From positions 1 to 64,000 of the forward strand of contig CAJQUW010003586.1 in NCBI GenBank assembly GCA_907163375.1: a stretch of DNA of 64,000 nucleotides, in the 5' to 3' direction. The notes beneath the pieces are model-generated. The model was not told where the DNA came from. It saw only the letters and a list, made by a program, of their open reading frames with translations, and searched no databases. The stretch comes from Prostheceraeus crozeri (Eukaryota > Platyhelminthes > Polycladida > Euryleptidae). Below are positions 43,554 through 53,828 of this stretch, piece by piece; position 1 is the stretch's first letter, and every line of letters starts with the position of its first letter. A program made the position numbers and the translations under genes.

Positions 43554-45235
43554 GATTCGTGATTAGATGGACACTGATTTGTTTTGCCTCAATTTATTGT
43601 GATATTGATCGCGCACCACACGTCCGGATCATGCACGCGCTATCCAATCACATATTATGGAGACGTCATACCTGGTAAATTCGATGAAAATAATACATCA
43701 GTGCTCAGTCTCCATACAGTTTCGATTTTATAGTCTCACACGAACAATAGTACTTTCGTACAGTTTGTTATTCTTTTTTTGTACATCGTACAGTTTACAG
43801 TGTGCTGCTGAATTCTCGGCTGTTTCTGTGGGAGGATTATGAAGTTTGTTCTTTGTAATGTGCACTACGAAGGTCTCATAGTTGGGTTGGCAGCAGCGAG
43901 GGCACATCGACACTACTGTAATTTCTAATTTGTGTGCAGTTTTTGAAATCCTACTATTTGTCAAATTAGTTTCTGGAATAGCATTCTCTAGGCTAAATGA
44001 ATTTCGGAAGATCGCAAAATTATTCCATATCTTGAACAAGCCATCACACATAGTTCCTCTCAATCTTTTTCATACGCGTACAAAATATATTATTTAAGTA
44101 CGGATACTTAGGTACATATCTACCTGATTGAGGATCAAATTGGACAGAAATTGATAAAAATCAGTATCTTTGCGACTCATCCGGAACTCTTGCTTGTCCA
44201 AGTACCGACAGATCTGTCACATATATGCATGATACGTAGAAATCAGGAAATTAAATGATGTCTGACGGTCTATGTTGACCTGCTGCCAGAAACACTGTTA
44301 GGCTAACAAATCACTAACAGCATCACTCACCCATTGAAATTTGCATTGTCACTAACAGCTCACTATCTAACTGTTTCTGTGCGGTCGCCCTTGGTTACCG
44401 AAACGCCGGCCTAACCCCGGCCGTTTGGACATCAGCCGCCACGGCTATCTGCTTCTGGCTGTCGGCCGGCCGGTTTTGATCCGACCGCCAAAACCGGTAG
44501 GTTCCATACCTGAGGTCCAAGCATATACATATGCAATGACCAAAGCAGCTTCCAACGAATACTTCCACAATGCTCATGTCTATGAACATCTCAATACAAT
44601 TCCACGGTTTTCTCAAATATCATAGTTCCGAATTATCAAAGGCATGCTAGGAAGAAAGAATCAATTGTAATTTGATCATTTATCCTCTTCATATTGGTGT
44701 TAGTACGTTACGCGTAGGCTTACTATCATCATTGACTCTTTCAAGGAACTAGAATTCGTGAATTATACACTGGAATGTATTACTTGAATACATGATGATG
44801 AAACAGTGATGCAACAAATTAACTAAGTGACAATACCCTTAATGGATATTGCCTCTAAATCAAATCGCTGTTCATTAGTTTCTTAGTACAGTTGATGCGA
44901 TTATATTTGATGAGCCGTGCTGTGACATTTTATTAATGTATTGATGATTTTCAATATTTTATTCTGCTGATGAGGAATGAATAATGATGATTCTGAAGAA
45001 GGAATGCACTCGTATTATGCATTTCTTTTTGCATGTGTGTTGGCATCTTAGATGTAGAGTCTCTACGATAATAGTAGTAGTAGTGTATGTATTTGAAATA
45101 AATGAAAATCATAAGTTACAAAAGTTACGACATTTCGCTCGCAGTATTTGGAAAGGAGCTGAGCACAGCATATCAATAGCACAATGTTGAGTCGCTGATG
45201 ACATCAATCACCATAAAGATTTAGCCGATGCGAAG
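43554..45235. other. non-coding, with a GC-rich block at 44,385-44,505
   Basis: In an A+T-rich setting about 120 bases are strongly GC-rich, with CGGCCGGCCG and the inverted pair CCGGTTTT/AAAACCGG (44,470-44,477 and 44,490-44,497). It lies upstream of the host exon at 43.4 kb and may be a CpG-rich promoter region or a GC-rich repeat. A (TAG)n run lies near 45,075. Confidence 0.4.
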
Positions 45236-45241
45236 GGAAAA

Positions 45242-45935
45242 TCACTCACACCAAGTACCATTTAAAAGGATGATGGAAGTCGGGAAAAATGAGTTCCGTC
45301 GTCGCGAGGTACATGAAGGAATTTGCAGAAATTTGCCCGAGCGAGCTGATTTAGCAGGACACATATTATGCAGAGGATGATCGGTGTAGGATGATATCTG
45401 TTGCAACAGTTTAACAGCTGCGTTGTTCCGTCGATCAGTTAGGTCACTAAGAATTTGGCAAGAACAATCCCTGCAACATATGATCCGATGGGCTCTCCTT
45501 TGAATTTTGTCAAGCACCGTGACATTGCGCTGAGACATTCCCACTAAAAGGGGGAGCAATATTCAAGTAAAGATCGTATAAGTCCACAGTAGACACTTAC
45601 AAGTTCGTTGGCACAAAGGAAGGGACGCAAGATTCATAAGGCGTAAAGACGTCTGGAGGCACACTTTGTTATATAGTCAATATGAGTGTTCCAACTGAGA
45701 TTTGATGAAAAGCATACTCCAAGCAGTTTCAAATCTCTCACAGGGATTAAGTCAGGAAAGCTTGGTGGCTGATGTTGAGGAGACTTAGGGATCCAAAGTA
45801 GCTTGCTCTTGGCAAGGTTGAGTTGTAGGCCCATGGAAGCTGCCCACTCCATTACACCTTTATGTTCAGTTTCACAGTTGGATGCTAGATTCTTGTATAC
45901 CGGGATAATGAAGGTGCAGTCATCGATATATTTAA
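45242..45935 (-). pseudogene. LINE RT end and C-terminal tail
   Basis: Starts at the TTAA junction with KYIDDCTFIIPVYKN, the RT active-site block, then WAASMGLQLNLAKSKLLW, LKLLGVCFSSNLSWNTHIDY, and the tail RRAHRIICCRDCSCQ, TDHPLHNMCP, FFPTSIILLNGT. One frame change lies between the two ORFs (45,634-45,852 and 45,242-45,559). Confidence 0.85.
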
Positions 45936-48550
45936 CACTAGAATGCCGAGAATTTTGAAATACCTAGAACGCCGAAATGCGTCAATTGACGCAAAGCTAT
46001 TTTATGCCAGCTGAGATCCAGACTAAGTTGTTAATCATGTCCCCATTACCTTATATGATAAAGGGCGCATTGTAAATGATATCAAATCACATATTTATGA
46101 GTAGCAAATTATGCAAATACATGTACATGTAGGCCTATACACAAATACACAGTACATGTCAAAATATGAAAACGATAAAGACTGCTATGAAATCGGTATA
46201 ATTCATGGAGCGAGACTCACTATTTGTCAGATAAGAAACAACGTGGGCAAATAGGTTTGCAGCACTTGCCACACAATGGTTTTTCACATTAATGACATGT
46301 CATTGTAGATCGGTTGCGATTTCATTGACCACTGGTGCATGTTTTTCGTTTTTTGCTTGGTGTCCCGCGATCGGTAGTCCTACGTTCATCTAAATCTGCA
46401 ATACGTTTTCTGCTTGTACGGGTAGGTTCAGATGAGATCAATTCTTCAACAACAGCTTGAATGAATTTTCTCCTAATAATGTTTTCGGTGGATGTACAGG
46501 ATTTGTACACGATCCAGGCATTGATCAGTGCCATGTCGATAATGTTGTAAAATACATGCATAGGCCAGCGTCTACTGGCAGCCTTGACTGAATAGAGTCG
46601 GGACATTTGGTCCAGGATGTCAACTCCTACCTTTAGCGAATTGTAGGACAGTACAGTATTCGGCTTCTGCTTTGGGTTCTGATTTTCGGGAATGAATGCA
46701 TCAGGGTGCAAGGTGCTCAAAAGTACAACATTCTTTTGACGCTTGCACTGGTAGACAGTCAACAATGCACTAGAATCGTCATTTTTGAACACTTTGGTGG
46801 TATGTAGTGACTCGCTTGCCTTGATGTCTGATGGTAGTTCGCGGTTGTTTTTGCGCATCGTTCCTACGAGGGACATTTGCTGGCTTTGAAGCTTCCTGGC
46901 TAGGTCAAGACTGGTGAAGTAGTTGTCAACCGTTACATTGTAGCCAAGTCCAAAGTATGGTTCGCACAACTTCATAACTACTCCAGTATTGACTACCACT
47001 TGCGTCTTGAGACTCATCCTTACCTAAGTATGGATAACCATTGCACAGATATTTTGTCTCTGTGTCCACTAAAAGCCAAAACTTCACGCCAAACTTATCT
47101 GGCCTGTTTCCCATGTATTGTATAAATCGGCATCTCGCTTTACATGGAAGAAACTGTTCATCTGCGGTTAGATAGCCATATGGGTTCTACGCCATATTAC
47201 AGTTAGCAATAAAACGATTCCAGATCTCGGAGGCGAGGGCAAATTTGTCCGTCTGTAGACGATCTTTCCTCTCCGACTTTATGTCAAACCTCAGAAATCT
47301 CAAGATGTCTGAGAATCTATCTCTAGACATCGTTTGAGGGAAGATTTGGTTACCCCACGCCTTCGACCACATATTTCTGACAGGCGCATTCCTTGCCCCG
47401 ATAGCTCCACGTACAATAATCAATCCAGCAAGCTGTTCTAACTCACCGAGGGAGATGTTCCAGGTGTCACTACCGGTAGTGCGCCGAGCTTCACTTACAG
47501 TGCATTTTTGAATGTGTCGAAGCATAGGCTCGTCGAAGAATACACGGAACGAAGATAATGGACTGTGTTTATTCACTTTCGTCGCAGCGTATGCAGCTGG
47601 TCCAGGTTTTCTGCGAAGCACATTTTGAATTGGAAGTCGATCTGCAGTCACATGCTTTTGAGCTACCAGTAGCCTCCATGTAGTTCCGTCCCGTCCTTTC
47701 GTCGTATTCGCCGATTTGTCTTGTGACTGCGGTGAGCACACACCCGATATCACTTCCTCTGAATTTAGAACTCGTTGATTCAATGGCAGAATCTCTTCTT
47801 CGGAATCACTGCTGCTCGACGAATCTTCCACACCTGTCGGATCGGTGTTTTCATTGTCATCGAATTCGCCGTCGTCAATAATGTCGCCGTCGTTGGATTC
47901 AGTTTCTGACTGATCGGATGGATGTCTTGTAAAGCTTGCAATGCTGCCTCGGCAGTATATCTACGTGAACGTCGAGCTCGTAGCATTGAGATTTTCAAAT
48001 TTTCGATGAAGACGTATGCTGATGACAATATGACTTGCTCAGAATGTATTGATCACATGACATCATGTGACATCATAACAAGCGAGGTAAGCGTGTCATC
48101 TAGTCAGGGGAACTCGGTGGGGAGCTGAATCAACAGGATGCAGTTATCACTTTACGCCACGGCAAGCGATCACTATGCCAGTTGGACATGATGGGGAACT
48201 GATGACTAATTCCACATAATGCATTTATCAGGTGACATCATAAGACATCTTGTAAAGCGATCTACTTTATCAGTGGGACGTTGTTGAGGTTTCTGCTTGA
48301 TCTGAATGTGCATTGTGCAAGGTATAATGATTTCAGCAATTTGCGTCAATTGACGCATCTCGGCATTCTAGGTAGTTAGCATGAGAACAATAAAACAAAT
48401 GAAAAAATCAATTCAATATTGGCTCAAGTTATAGAACTTGATGAAATATATAAAGCCATGGAATATGTTGGCAGAATCTATAATGGCTTAGGAGAAATTT
48501 TGACTAAGATATCAAGATTGCGTCAATTGACGAATCTCGGCGTTCTAGTG
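45936..48550 (-). mobile_element. piggyBac element inside the LINE
   Basis: Flanked by TTAA (45,932-45,935 and 48,551-48,554), with inverted ends CACTAGAATGCCGAGA and its near inverse. The 16-base palindrome TGCGTCAATTGACGCA lies inside the left end (about 45,977) and again near 48,344. A one-base variant sits at 48,518 in the right end. The right side therefore carries two copies of the terminal segment. The element is about full length with a damaged transposase gene. Confidence 0.92.
46205..48010 (-). pseudogene. piggyBac transposase (nearly full length)
   Basis: N-terminal RRYTAEAALQALQDI, an acidic serine stretch (DSSSSSDSEEEILPL), then SFRVFFDEPMLRHI and ELEQLAGLIIVRGAIGARN. The DDD core has YLTADEQFLPCK, NVTVDNYFTSLDLA and KVGVDILDQMSRLYSV. 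The C-terminus has a basic KKRKTCTSGQ segment and, past a stop, CEKPLCGKCCKPICPRC, which is the zinc-binding C-terminal domain of the family. I count about two frame changes and three stops; the stop at 47,187 cuts the gene in half. It moves DNA by TTAA cut-and-paste. Confidence 0.9.
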
Positions 48551-49800
48551 TTAATTACTACGTTCTGTTGATGCTTTGGTTTGAGGGAGCCGACAACCAA
48601 GTTGAACAAGAACGGGCCTAGCACAGAGCCTTGGGGAATTCCTGATTGCACAGGTAGTGGGCTACTTATGTTCTCATCCACTTTCACCGACTGAGTTCGG
48701 CCACTCAGGTAGTCACAGACCGAGTCAACGAAGCCACTTGGGAACCGATTTTCTTTGAGTGCATTGATTATGACGTCGTGTCCAAGTTGATCGAATGCCT
48801 TGGTAAAGTCGTAAGCTACTATGAGGACACCCGAAATGTCACTGAGTTCTAAAGTCTTCGTAATGATGTCGTGCAAGCATATTAGAGCAGAAGCGGTCGA
48901 TGATCTCTTAACACCACCAAATTGTAGTGTCCCAAATGAAGAACAGAATTGCTGACATAAACCAGAGTTCAAAATCAACTTTTCACAAATTTTTGAAGGC
49001 ACCGGTAGCAAAGAAATCGGTCTGAGCTCGTGCTTTATCGGAGGGCTGGTCTTCGGAATTGGAGTGATATTGCTTTGTTTCCAAGATGTTGGGAATTGTC
49101 TTGATAGGATCGATATGTTGATCAAATGCGATAGTGGAGCAGCAAGAATGTCTGAGGCTTTCTTGTACAGGATTCTCGGGACTCCGTCGCATCCAGGTGC
49201 TTTGCGTGGCTTCAATGACTCTAGTGATTCAAGCACAGATTGAACGGCGATTGTTGGGTGCCAGTTGAAGCTGTCCTCTCCTATCGTGGGACATGGACGG
49301 TTCACTTGAAAGCTTGCGAAAATGGCATTTATTTGTTCGGCTGCTTCCATGCGGGATGAAAATTGTGAGATAAGCGAACTCATACCTGCAGTTTTGCTTG
49401 CCTTGGTTCCTCGGATTTCATTCGCAACGCTCCACATCTCTCTGCTATTGCTACTGGCCTTTTGAGCCCACTTACGCTTTTCGACGTAGATGAGTCTTTT
49501 CACCTTTTCACTCAGATGTCGATAGGTCGAATAGTCACCTCGACGATACGCACTCCATCGTTCATTTATTAAAGACTTTATCAGGGGAGTCACATACGGC
49601 TTGTCATTCGCCGTCATTTCTACAGATGTTGATGGGATGTTATGTGAGAAACACCGTTGAATTGCCTGAGTAAAGAAGTTGCACTTTTGGTCTAGTGACA
49701 GTTTCATGTCGTACATAGTTGCAAAATTTATTTCATTCAATTCTCGTAGAAAGTCACGCACGTTTGAGTCACGAAGATCAAAAATGTTCGCGTTTTGCAC
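48551..49800 (-). pseudogene. LINE ORF2 linker and reverse transcriptase
   Basis: Open for about 420 codons. It has VTPLIKSLINERWSAYRRGD (linker), LKPRKAPGCDGVP (block 0), ELRPISLLPVPSKICEKLIL, LQFGGVKRSSTASAL, VAYDFTKAFDQLGHD (first catalytic D) and GIPQGSVLGPFLFNL. It ends at the piggyBac TTAA, and QNVVI is followed across the insert by KYIDDCT. The endonuclease ORF overlaps by 64 bases in another frame, so a single frame change separates them. Confidence 0.9.
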
Positions 49801-50474
49801 TGTAATTCATGAGCATGGGCGATTGGTGAGCAAATTATGGTGTTGTGATCAGATGTTGAGATGGGTGGACCAATTTCCATCTGATACTGACTGCCAATTG
49901 AAGAAGATAGCATAACCAAATCAAGAATGGCGCTACCGCGTGTTGGAGAGTTCACAATGCTGGAAAGATCAAATGCATTAAGCAGATATGAGATGTCCAG
50001 TCGATTGAAGTCACCAGTTAGTATGATTTCATAGTCTGAATAACGCGACAGAACGTCATCAAGATTCTGTGAGATGAAGGACATTACATTGGATGCTGAG
50101 CGAACAACAGATAATGGAGGGATATAGATGCACACAAAGCATAGTTTCAAGCGGTGAAGCAGCAACCACACACTGTTCGTGCCATACTCAGCACCTTGGG
50201 TTGAGAAGTGGTGAGCGTCGAGAAAGCATCGAGTCCATACAGCCACTCCCCCGCCAACCCGTCCATCGCTACGATCATCTCGAAACACAATGCTATCCTG
50301 CAAAGACAGAAGCGAATCAGAATGGTCTTTCGTGAGCCACGACTCAGTCACTGCAAAAATCTGTATTGACTTTGAAGAAGCCAAAGCACGAATGTGGTCC
50401 ATCTTTGGAATCGCGTGGTTGACATTTGTAGACAAGAAACGAGGAAGACAAATTGACTTCGAGGGTAAAATCAC
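49737..50474 (-). CDS. LINE ORF2 AP-type endonuclease
   Basis: A 245-aa open frame with NHAIPKMDHI, VTESWLTKDH (catalytic E), GGGVAVWTR, VCIYIPPLS, ILTGDFNRLDIS (GDFN), SILDLVML-like SAILDLVML and ISTSDHNTIICSP (SDH), the full set of endonuclease motifs. Only the frame change near 49.79 kb separates it from RT. The start is not certain, since ORF2 probably began upstream. Confidence 0.88.
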   Translation of the reverse strand: MILPSKSICLPRFLSTNVNHAIPKMDHIRALASSKSIQIFAVTESWLTKDHSDSLLSLQDSIVFRDDRSDGRVGGGVAVWTRCFLDAHHFSTQGAEYGTNSVWLLLHRLKLCFVCIYIPPLSVVRSASNVMSFISQNLDDVLSRYSDYEIILTGDFNRLDISYLLNAFDLSSIVNSPTRGSAILDLVMLSSSIGSQYQMEIGPPISTSDHNTIICSPIAHAHELQCKTRTFLIFVTQTCVTFYEN

Positions 50475-50671
50475 ATTTGAAAATGTTGATGCTGCAAGTC
50501 TGACTGCTTATGGATTCTCCCACGAAAGATTGTGACATTTTCAGCCTTGGATCTTCTGTCCCTCAATTCCTGTCTTAAATTGCGATCTGCGACTTGCTGC
50601 ATAGGAGTCAAGTCTGGTCTCACGCAAACTTTGTCGAAAACAGTATTTTTGAGTTGCTTAGTAATGGTCAA
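50475..50671 (-). pseudogene. LINE ORF1, C-terminal end
   Basis: Reads LLTITKQLKNTVFDKVCVRP, then DLTPMQQVADRNLRQELRDR and IFRGRIHKQ. This matches the C-terminal domain of ORF1p (vf..DLT..qR..d..L..EL..R...G). The upstream part is missing where the virus-like element begins. Confidence 0.75.
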
Positions 50672-51110
50672 AAGACCGTTCCAGGACACCATAAAATCAG
50701 AAAAAAATTGGTATCTTTAAAAACGACATAAATTCATGAATTTAGTCCCTTTTTCAGGTTTTTAAGACCTAAATACATGAATTTAGTTCATTCAAAAAGT
50801 ACCATTTTTCAAAAAAATTGGTATCTTTAAAAACGACATAAATTCATGAATTTGAACCCTTTTTCAGGTTATGAAGACCTAAATTCATAAATTTGGGCGT
50901 TTTTAAAAATACCCAATTTTTTCAAATTTTTCAAAATCTCAAATTTGAGAATTACAATTTTCACCCTTAAAATCATGACCGTTCCATGACACTAAAAATT
51001 ATAAAAGTTGAAAATCTCAAATTTGAGAATTACAATTTTCACCCCCGCCAAAATCATGACCGTTCTAGGACACCGAAAATTAGTATTTTTAAAAACGTCT
51101 TTTAAATCCA
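50672..51110. repeat. subterminal repeats of fossil B
   Basis: Two direct repeats with a period of about 108 bases (from 50,705 and 50,813; core ATTGGTATCTTTAAAAACGA) and two with a period of about 75 (from 50,935 and 51,010). Each of the second pair contains the perfect palindrome TCTCAAATTTGAGA. GACCGTTC(C/T)AGGACACC occurs three times (50,672, 50,987, 51,059). AAATTCATGAATTT palindromes recur in the first pair. This is probably the terminal control or replication region. Confidence 0.75.
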
Positions 51111-51160
51111 TTTTTCAGGTTTTTAAAATATATCATGTGACTAAAAATATTTCTTTAAAA

Positions 51161-51889
51161 ATGGAAGAAACAAAAGTGGAAGGAACTTCAGAAATGGAAG
51201 GAACCTCAAGAATATATCCTTCGTTATCATATGAACGTAGTTCTACTTTAATGGACATTGAAAAGATTAACATTGAAAAAATGAATAAAGAAAAACACAA
51301 AGATAGAGTTAGGTATATGAAAGATAAGGAATCACAATTATTATTAAGATTAGAGCATTATAAAAAATTAAGAAAGAGATGGACTAAAGTTAAGAATGTA
51401 ACACAAGGAATTGGCATATTCTTTACAATAAGTTTGGGTGCTTTAACAATTGTTATATCTTCAGGTGTTTTAGTAATTCCAGTAGTTGCTACAGCTTTAA
51501 CAGGTACGGGTGTTTTTGCAACTTCACTTGTTACAATGTTAGATAAATCTTTAATAACTAAGAAACGAAAATCATTAAAAACTAAGCATTTACATATTAA
51601 AGAAGTCTATGATAAACTACATTACTACTTTCAAAGAGTATGTGATGATAATGTTATTACGTTAGATGAGATTGAAAAATTTGATCAAATAGCTAATGAA
51701 GTAAATCAAATATCATTTCAATTACAGTCAGAAAAAGTTGATGATAAGAATAAACAGGATGGCAAAATTTCGAGTGATGGTAAAATTTCTAATGAAGAAA
51801 ATGACAAAATTTTTTTAGAAGAGCTAAAAACTTTAAGCGAAAATTTAAGCAAAACTTTATCAAACAAAACTTTATTAAACAAAACTTAA
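51161..51889 (+). CDS. membrane-anchored coiled-coil protein (fossil B)
   Basis: 242 aa from the ATG at 51,161, chosen because it follows the A/T start context shared by the other genes; the open frame upstream reads through the repeats. Two adjacent hydrophobic segments (GIGIFFTISLGALTIVISSG and VLVIPVVATALTGTGVFATS) are flanked by basic helices. The C-terminal half is charged and coiled-coil-like, and serine/asparagine repeats close it. It probably inserts in membranes, but I recognise no family. It is first in a row of four plus-strand genes. Confidence 0.6.
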   Translation: MEETKVEGTSEMEGTSRIYPSLSYERSSTLMDIEKINIEKMNKEKHKDRVRYMKDKESQLLLRLEHYKKLRKRWTKVKNVTQGIGIFFTISLGALTIVISSGVLVIPVVATALTGTGVFATSLVTMLDKSLITKKRKSLKTKHLHIKEVYDKLHYYFQRVCDDNVITLDEIEKFDQIANEVNQISFQLQSEKVDDKNKQDGKISSDGKISNEENDKIFLEELKTLSENLSKTLSNKTLLNKT

Positions 51890-52025
51890 AACGAGAAAAC
51901 TTTAACCGAGAAAACTTTAAACGAAAAGATGTCAAACAACAAAGCAATAAAAAAATAATTTGTTCAGTAAAATGTTTTTGCTGTATTCCAATGTTACCAC
52001 AAAATTCAAATATTATATTTTAAAA

Positions 52026-52847
52026 ATGGATAAAATTAGAGCTGATAATTTTAAAAGAATAAAACAATTAGAAGAGTTAATAAAACAAAGAAATATTATG
52101 AAAGAAAATCATCTTCAACATAGAATGATAAAAGCTGGTATTCAATCTGATATGTTTGAAAAAATGCAGCAAACCGAGCAAGTAAAAACTGATTTTGAGA
52201 AAACTATGAAACCATTTAAAACTCTTGAAAAAGAAAGTACAAATAATGATAAACAAATTGATATAACAGATCCAGAGCACAAAACTGTATTAGATGACTA
52301 TGGATTACTAGAATCAAACATAAATAAGAAATTACCAAAATCTATGCAATTTGAACATTCTATCTCATTTATAGATGGAAAAACAATACCTAGATTTTAT
52401 CTCGGACAAAAAGAAATATTTCCACAACCTTTTCGAGGTATAATTTTTTCACCAGATAAATCTCCTTTTAATTTAGATAGAAATTTTGTTAATCTTTTAA
52501 GAGGAGCAGATTTAAATAATTATGCTGTAGAAGATCTCATAAAATATAAAGCTATGTTAGACAGAGTTGGTGCAGTAAAATCTCTTAGACTTTATAAACA
52601 ATTAGAAAATTTATTATCAACGGGAGTTAAAGTAGGGAAAGGTTTATCTGAAAAACAGAAAACTGAAACAACTGTATTTTTACCAGATGATCCACAAGAA
52701 TTACTAAATAGATTAAATATTTTAATATCTGCAATAAAAGAAGGAAATAATTCTAGTTTCAATGAAATTCATGCTATATTGAAAAGACTGTTAGAAAAGA
52801 AGATTCTAAATGAAGAGGATTATAAAAGTATAACCGGACATCTCTGA
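52026..52847 (+). CDS. conserved Polinton-type protein of unknown role (fossil B)
   Basis: 273 aa from the ATG at 52,026. The N-terminal 70 residues are a charged helix (KRIKQLEELIKQRNIMKEN). The middle contains FYLGQKEIFPQPFRGIIFSP. The C-terminal domain, PDDPQELLNRLNILISAIKE, then GNNSSFNEIHAILKRLLEKK and the EDYK end, is of a kind that I recall as common in Polinton/adintovirus gene sets beside capsid genes. It may be a virion component. Its end overlaps a hairpin module. Confidence 0.55.
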   Translation: MDKIRADNFKRIKQLEELIKQRNIMKENHLQHRMIKAGIQSDMFEKMQQTEQVKTDFEKTMKPFKTLEKESTNNDKQIDITDPEHKTVLDDYGLLESNINKKLPKSMQFEHSISFIDGKTIPRFYLGQKEIFPQPFRGIIFSPDKSPFNLDRNFVNLLRGADLNNYAVEDLIKYKAMLDRVGAVKSLRLYKQLENLLSTGVKVGKGLSEKQKTETTVFLPDDPQELLNRLNILISAIKEGNNSSFNEIHAILKRLLEKKILNEEDYKSITGHL

Positions 52848-52868
52848 TGTCCTCCAGGGCTTCGCCCG
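52836..52868 (+). repeat. double micro-hairpin module (intergenic copy)
   Basis: GGACATC-TCT-GATGTCC followed by GGGC-TTC-GCCC. Both have perfect stems and three-base loops. It spans the stop codon of the preceding gene. The same pair of hairpins occurs inverted inside the polymerase gene at 58,803-58,834. Confidence 0.85.
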
Positions 52869-52953
52869 TAGCTGAAATATGTTGTTGTTTTTAATTTTTT
52901 ATAAAAAAAAATATTTCATAAAAAAATATTTATTTAATTTTTTTAGTTTAAAA

Positions 52954-53742
52954 ATGTGTTCAGCAGATTTAGACAAAATTAATAATCATTTAGAAAATTT
53001 GACAGAGATTTTGGGTTCATCAAAATTTAGTACGACGTTAAAAATTATAACAACTACTTCATCACACACTTGTAATTTAGAACCCATTCTACATTTGGAA
53101 CAAAATAAAAATTATCAAATTGCATTGACTAGTTTCTCTACATTTAACACTATTCAAAACGTTATCAAAGATGTGAATGATCAATTTAGATATTCTACTG
53201 ATAAAGGTGAAACATGGAAAATATTAACTTTTCTTCCTGGTTCTTACGAAGTTGAATCAATATCAAATGAAATTAAGAGGCATTTAGGTATACCATTTAA
53301 AGATAAGAAACAATTACATTTTGCAGTTGAACCGGCAGTTAATAAATTTTCTCTTACTTTAGACGAAAATCATCAAGTTGATTTTAATCATGATAGATCA
53401 TTGTCAAAGCTATTAGGATTTAATAAACAAACCTATAGTCAAGGTTATCATTTAGGTGAGAAGATTCCAAAAATAACTGAAATAAATTCAATTGTTGTAC
53501 ATTGTGACATTATTGAAGGAGGATATATAAATGGTAAATTATCAAATTTAATATTCAGTTTTCCAGCTTTTACTGTACCCATTGGTTATAGATTAAATGT
53601 AATTCCACAAACACTAATATATTTCCCTATTACAAGAAAAACTATTAACAACATTAACATGAGAATCACTGATGAGAAAGGACAAGAAATAAATTTTGGA
53701 GGTGAAGAGATTATGATAGATCTTTTGGTTCGGGAGGTATAA
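52954..53742 (+). CDS. minor capsid (penton-type) protein (fossil B)
   Basis: 262 aa from the ATG at 52,954. The second half carries the block seen in Polinton/adintovirus minor capsid proteins: INSIVVHCDIIEGGYINGKL, a short SFPAFTVPIGYRL strand, IYFPITRKTINNINMRITDE and the terminal GGEEIMIDLLVREV. This corresponds to a single jelly-roll subunit that fills the vertices of the capsid. It is followed 86 bases later by the packaging ATPase. The gene looks whole. Confidence 0.8.
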   Translation: MCSADLDKINNHLENLTEILGSSKFSTTLKIITTTSSHTCNLEPILHLEQNKNYQIALTSFSTFNTIQNVIKDVNDQFRYSTDKGETWKILTFLPGSYEVESISNEIKRHLGIPFKDKKQLHFAVEPAVNKFSLTLDENHQVDFNHDRSLSKLLGFNKQTYSQGYHLGEKIPKITEINSIVVHCDIIEGGYINGKLSNLIFSFPAFTVPIGYRLNVIPQTLIYFPITRKTINNINMRITDEKGQEINFGGEEIMIDLLVREV

Positions 53743-53828
53743 ACTCCCACGCGAAGCTAAAGAAGTTTAATTTTCTTCTTCTTCTTTAAAAACAAAAATA
53801 AAATAAAAATAAATTTTTTTATTAAAAA

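Larger units (their letters stand above)
45236..50671 (-). mobile_element. LINE (CR1/Jockey supergroup), second copy
   Basis: Minus-strand non-LTR retrotransposon holding the end of ORF1, endonuclease, RT and the C-terminal tail. It is interrupted by a piggyBac at 45,936-48,550. Its 5' side stops at about 50,671, where the A+T-rich virus-like element begins, so ORF1 is truncated. Its proteins are related to, but clearly distinct from, the LINE at 5-16 kb. Confidence 0.88.

Noticed and set aside
44425-44625. 66-aa ORF across the GC-rich block
   Set aside because: Both strands are open here because of base composition; there is no recognisable protein feature.
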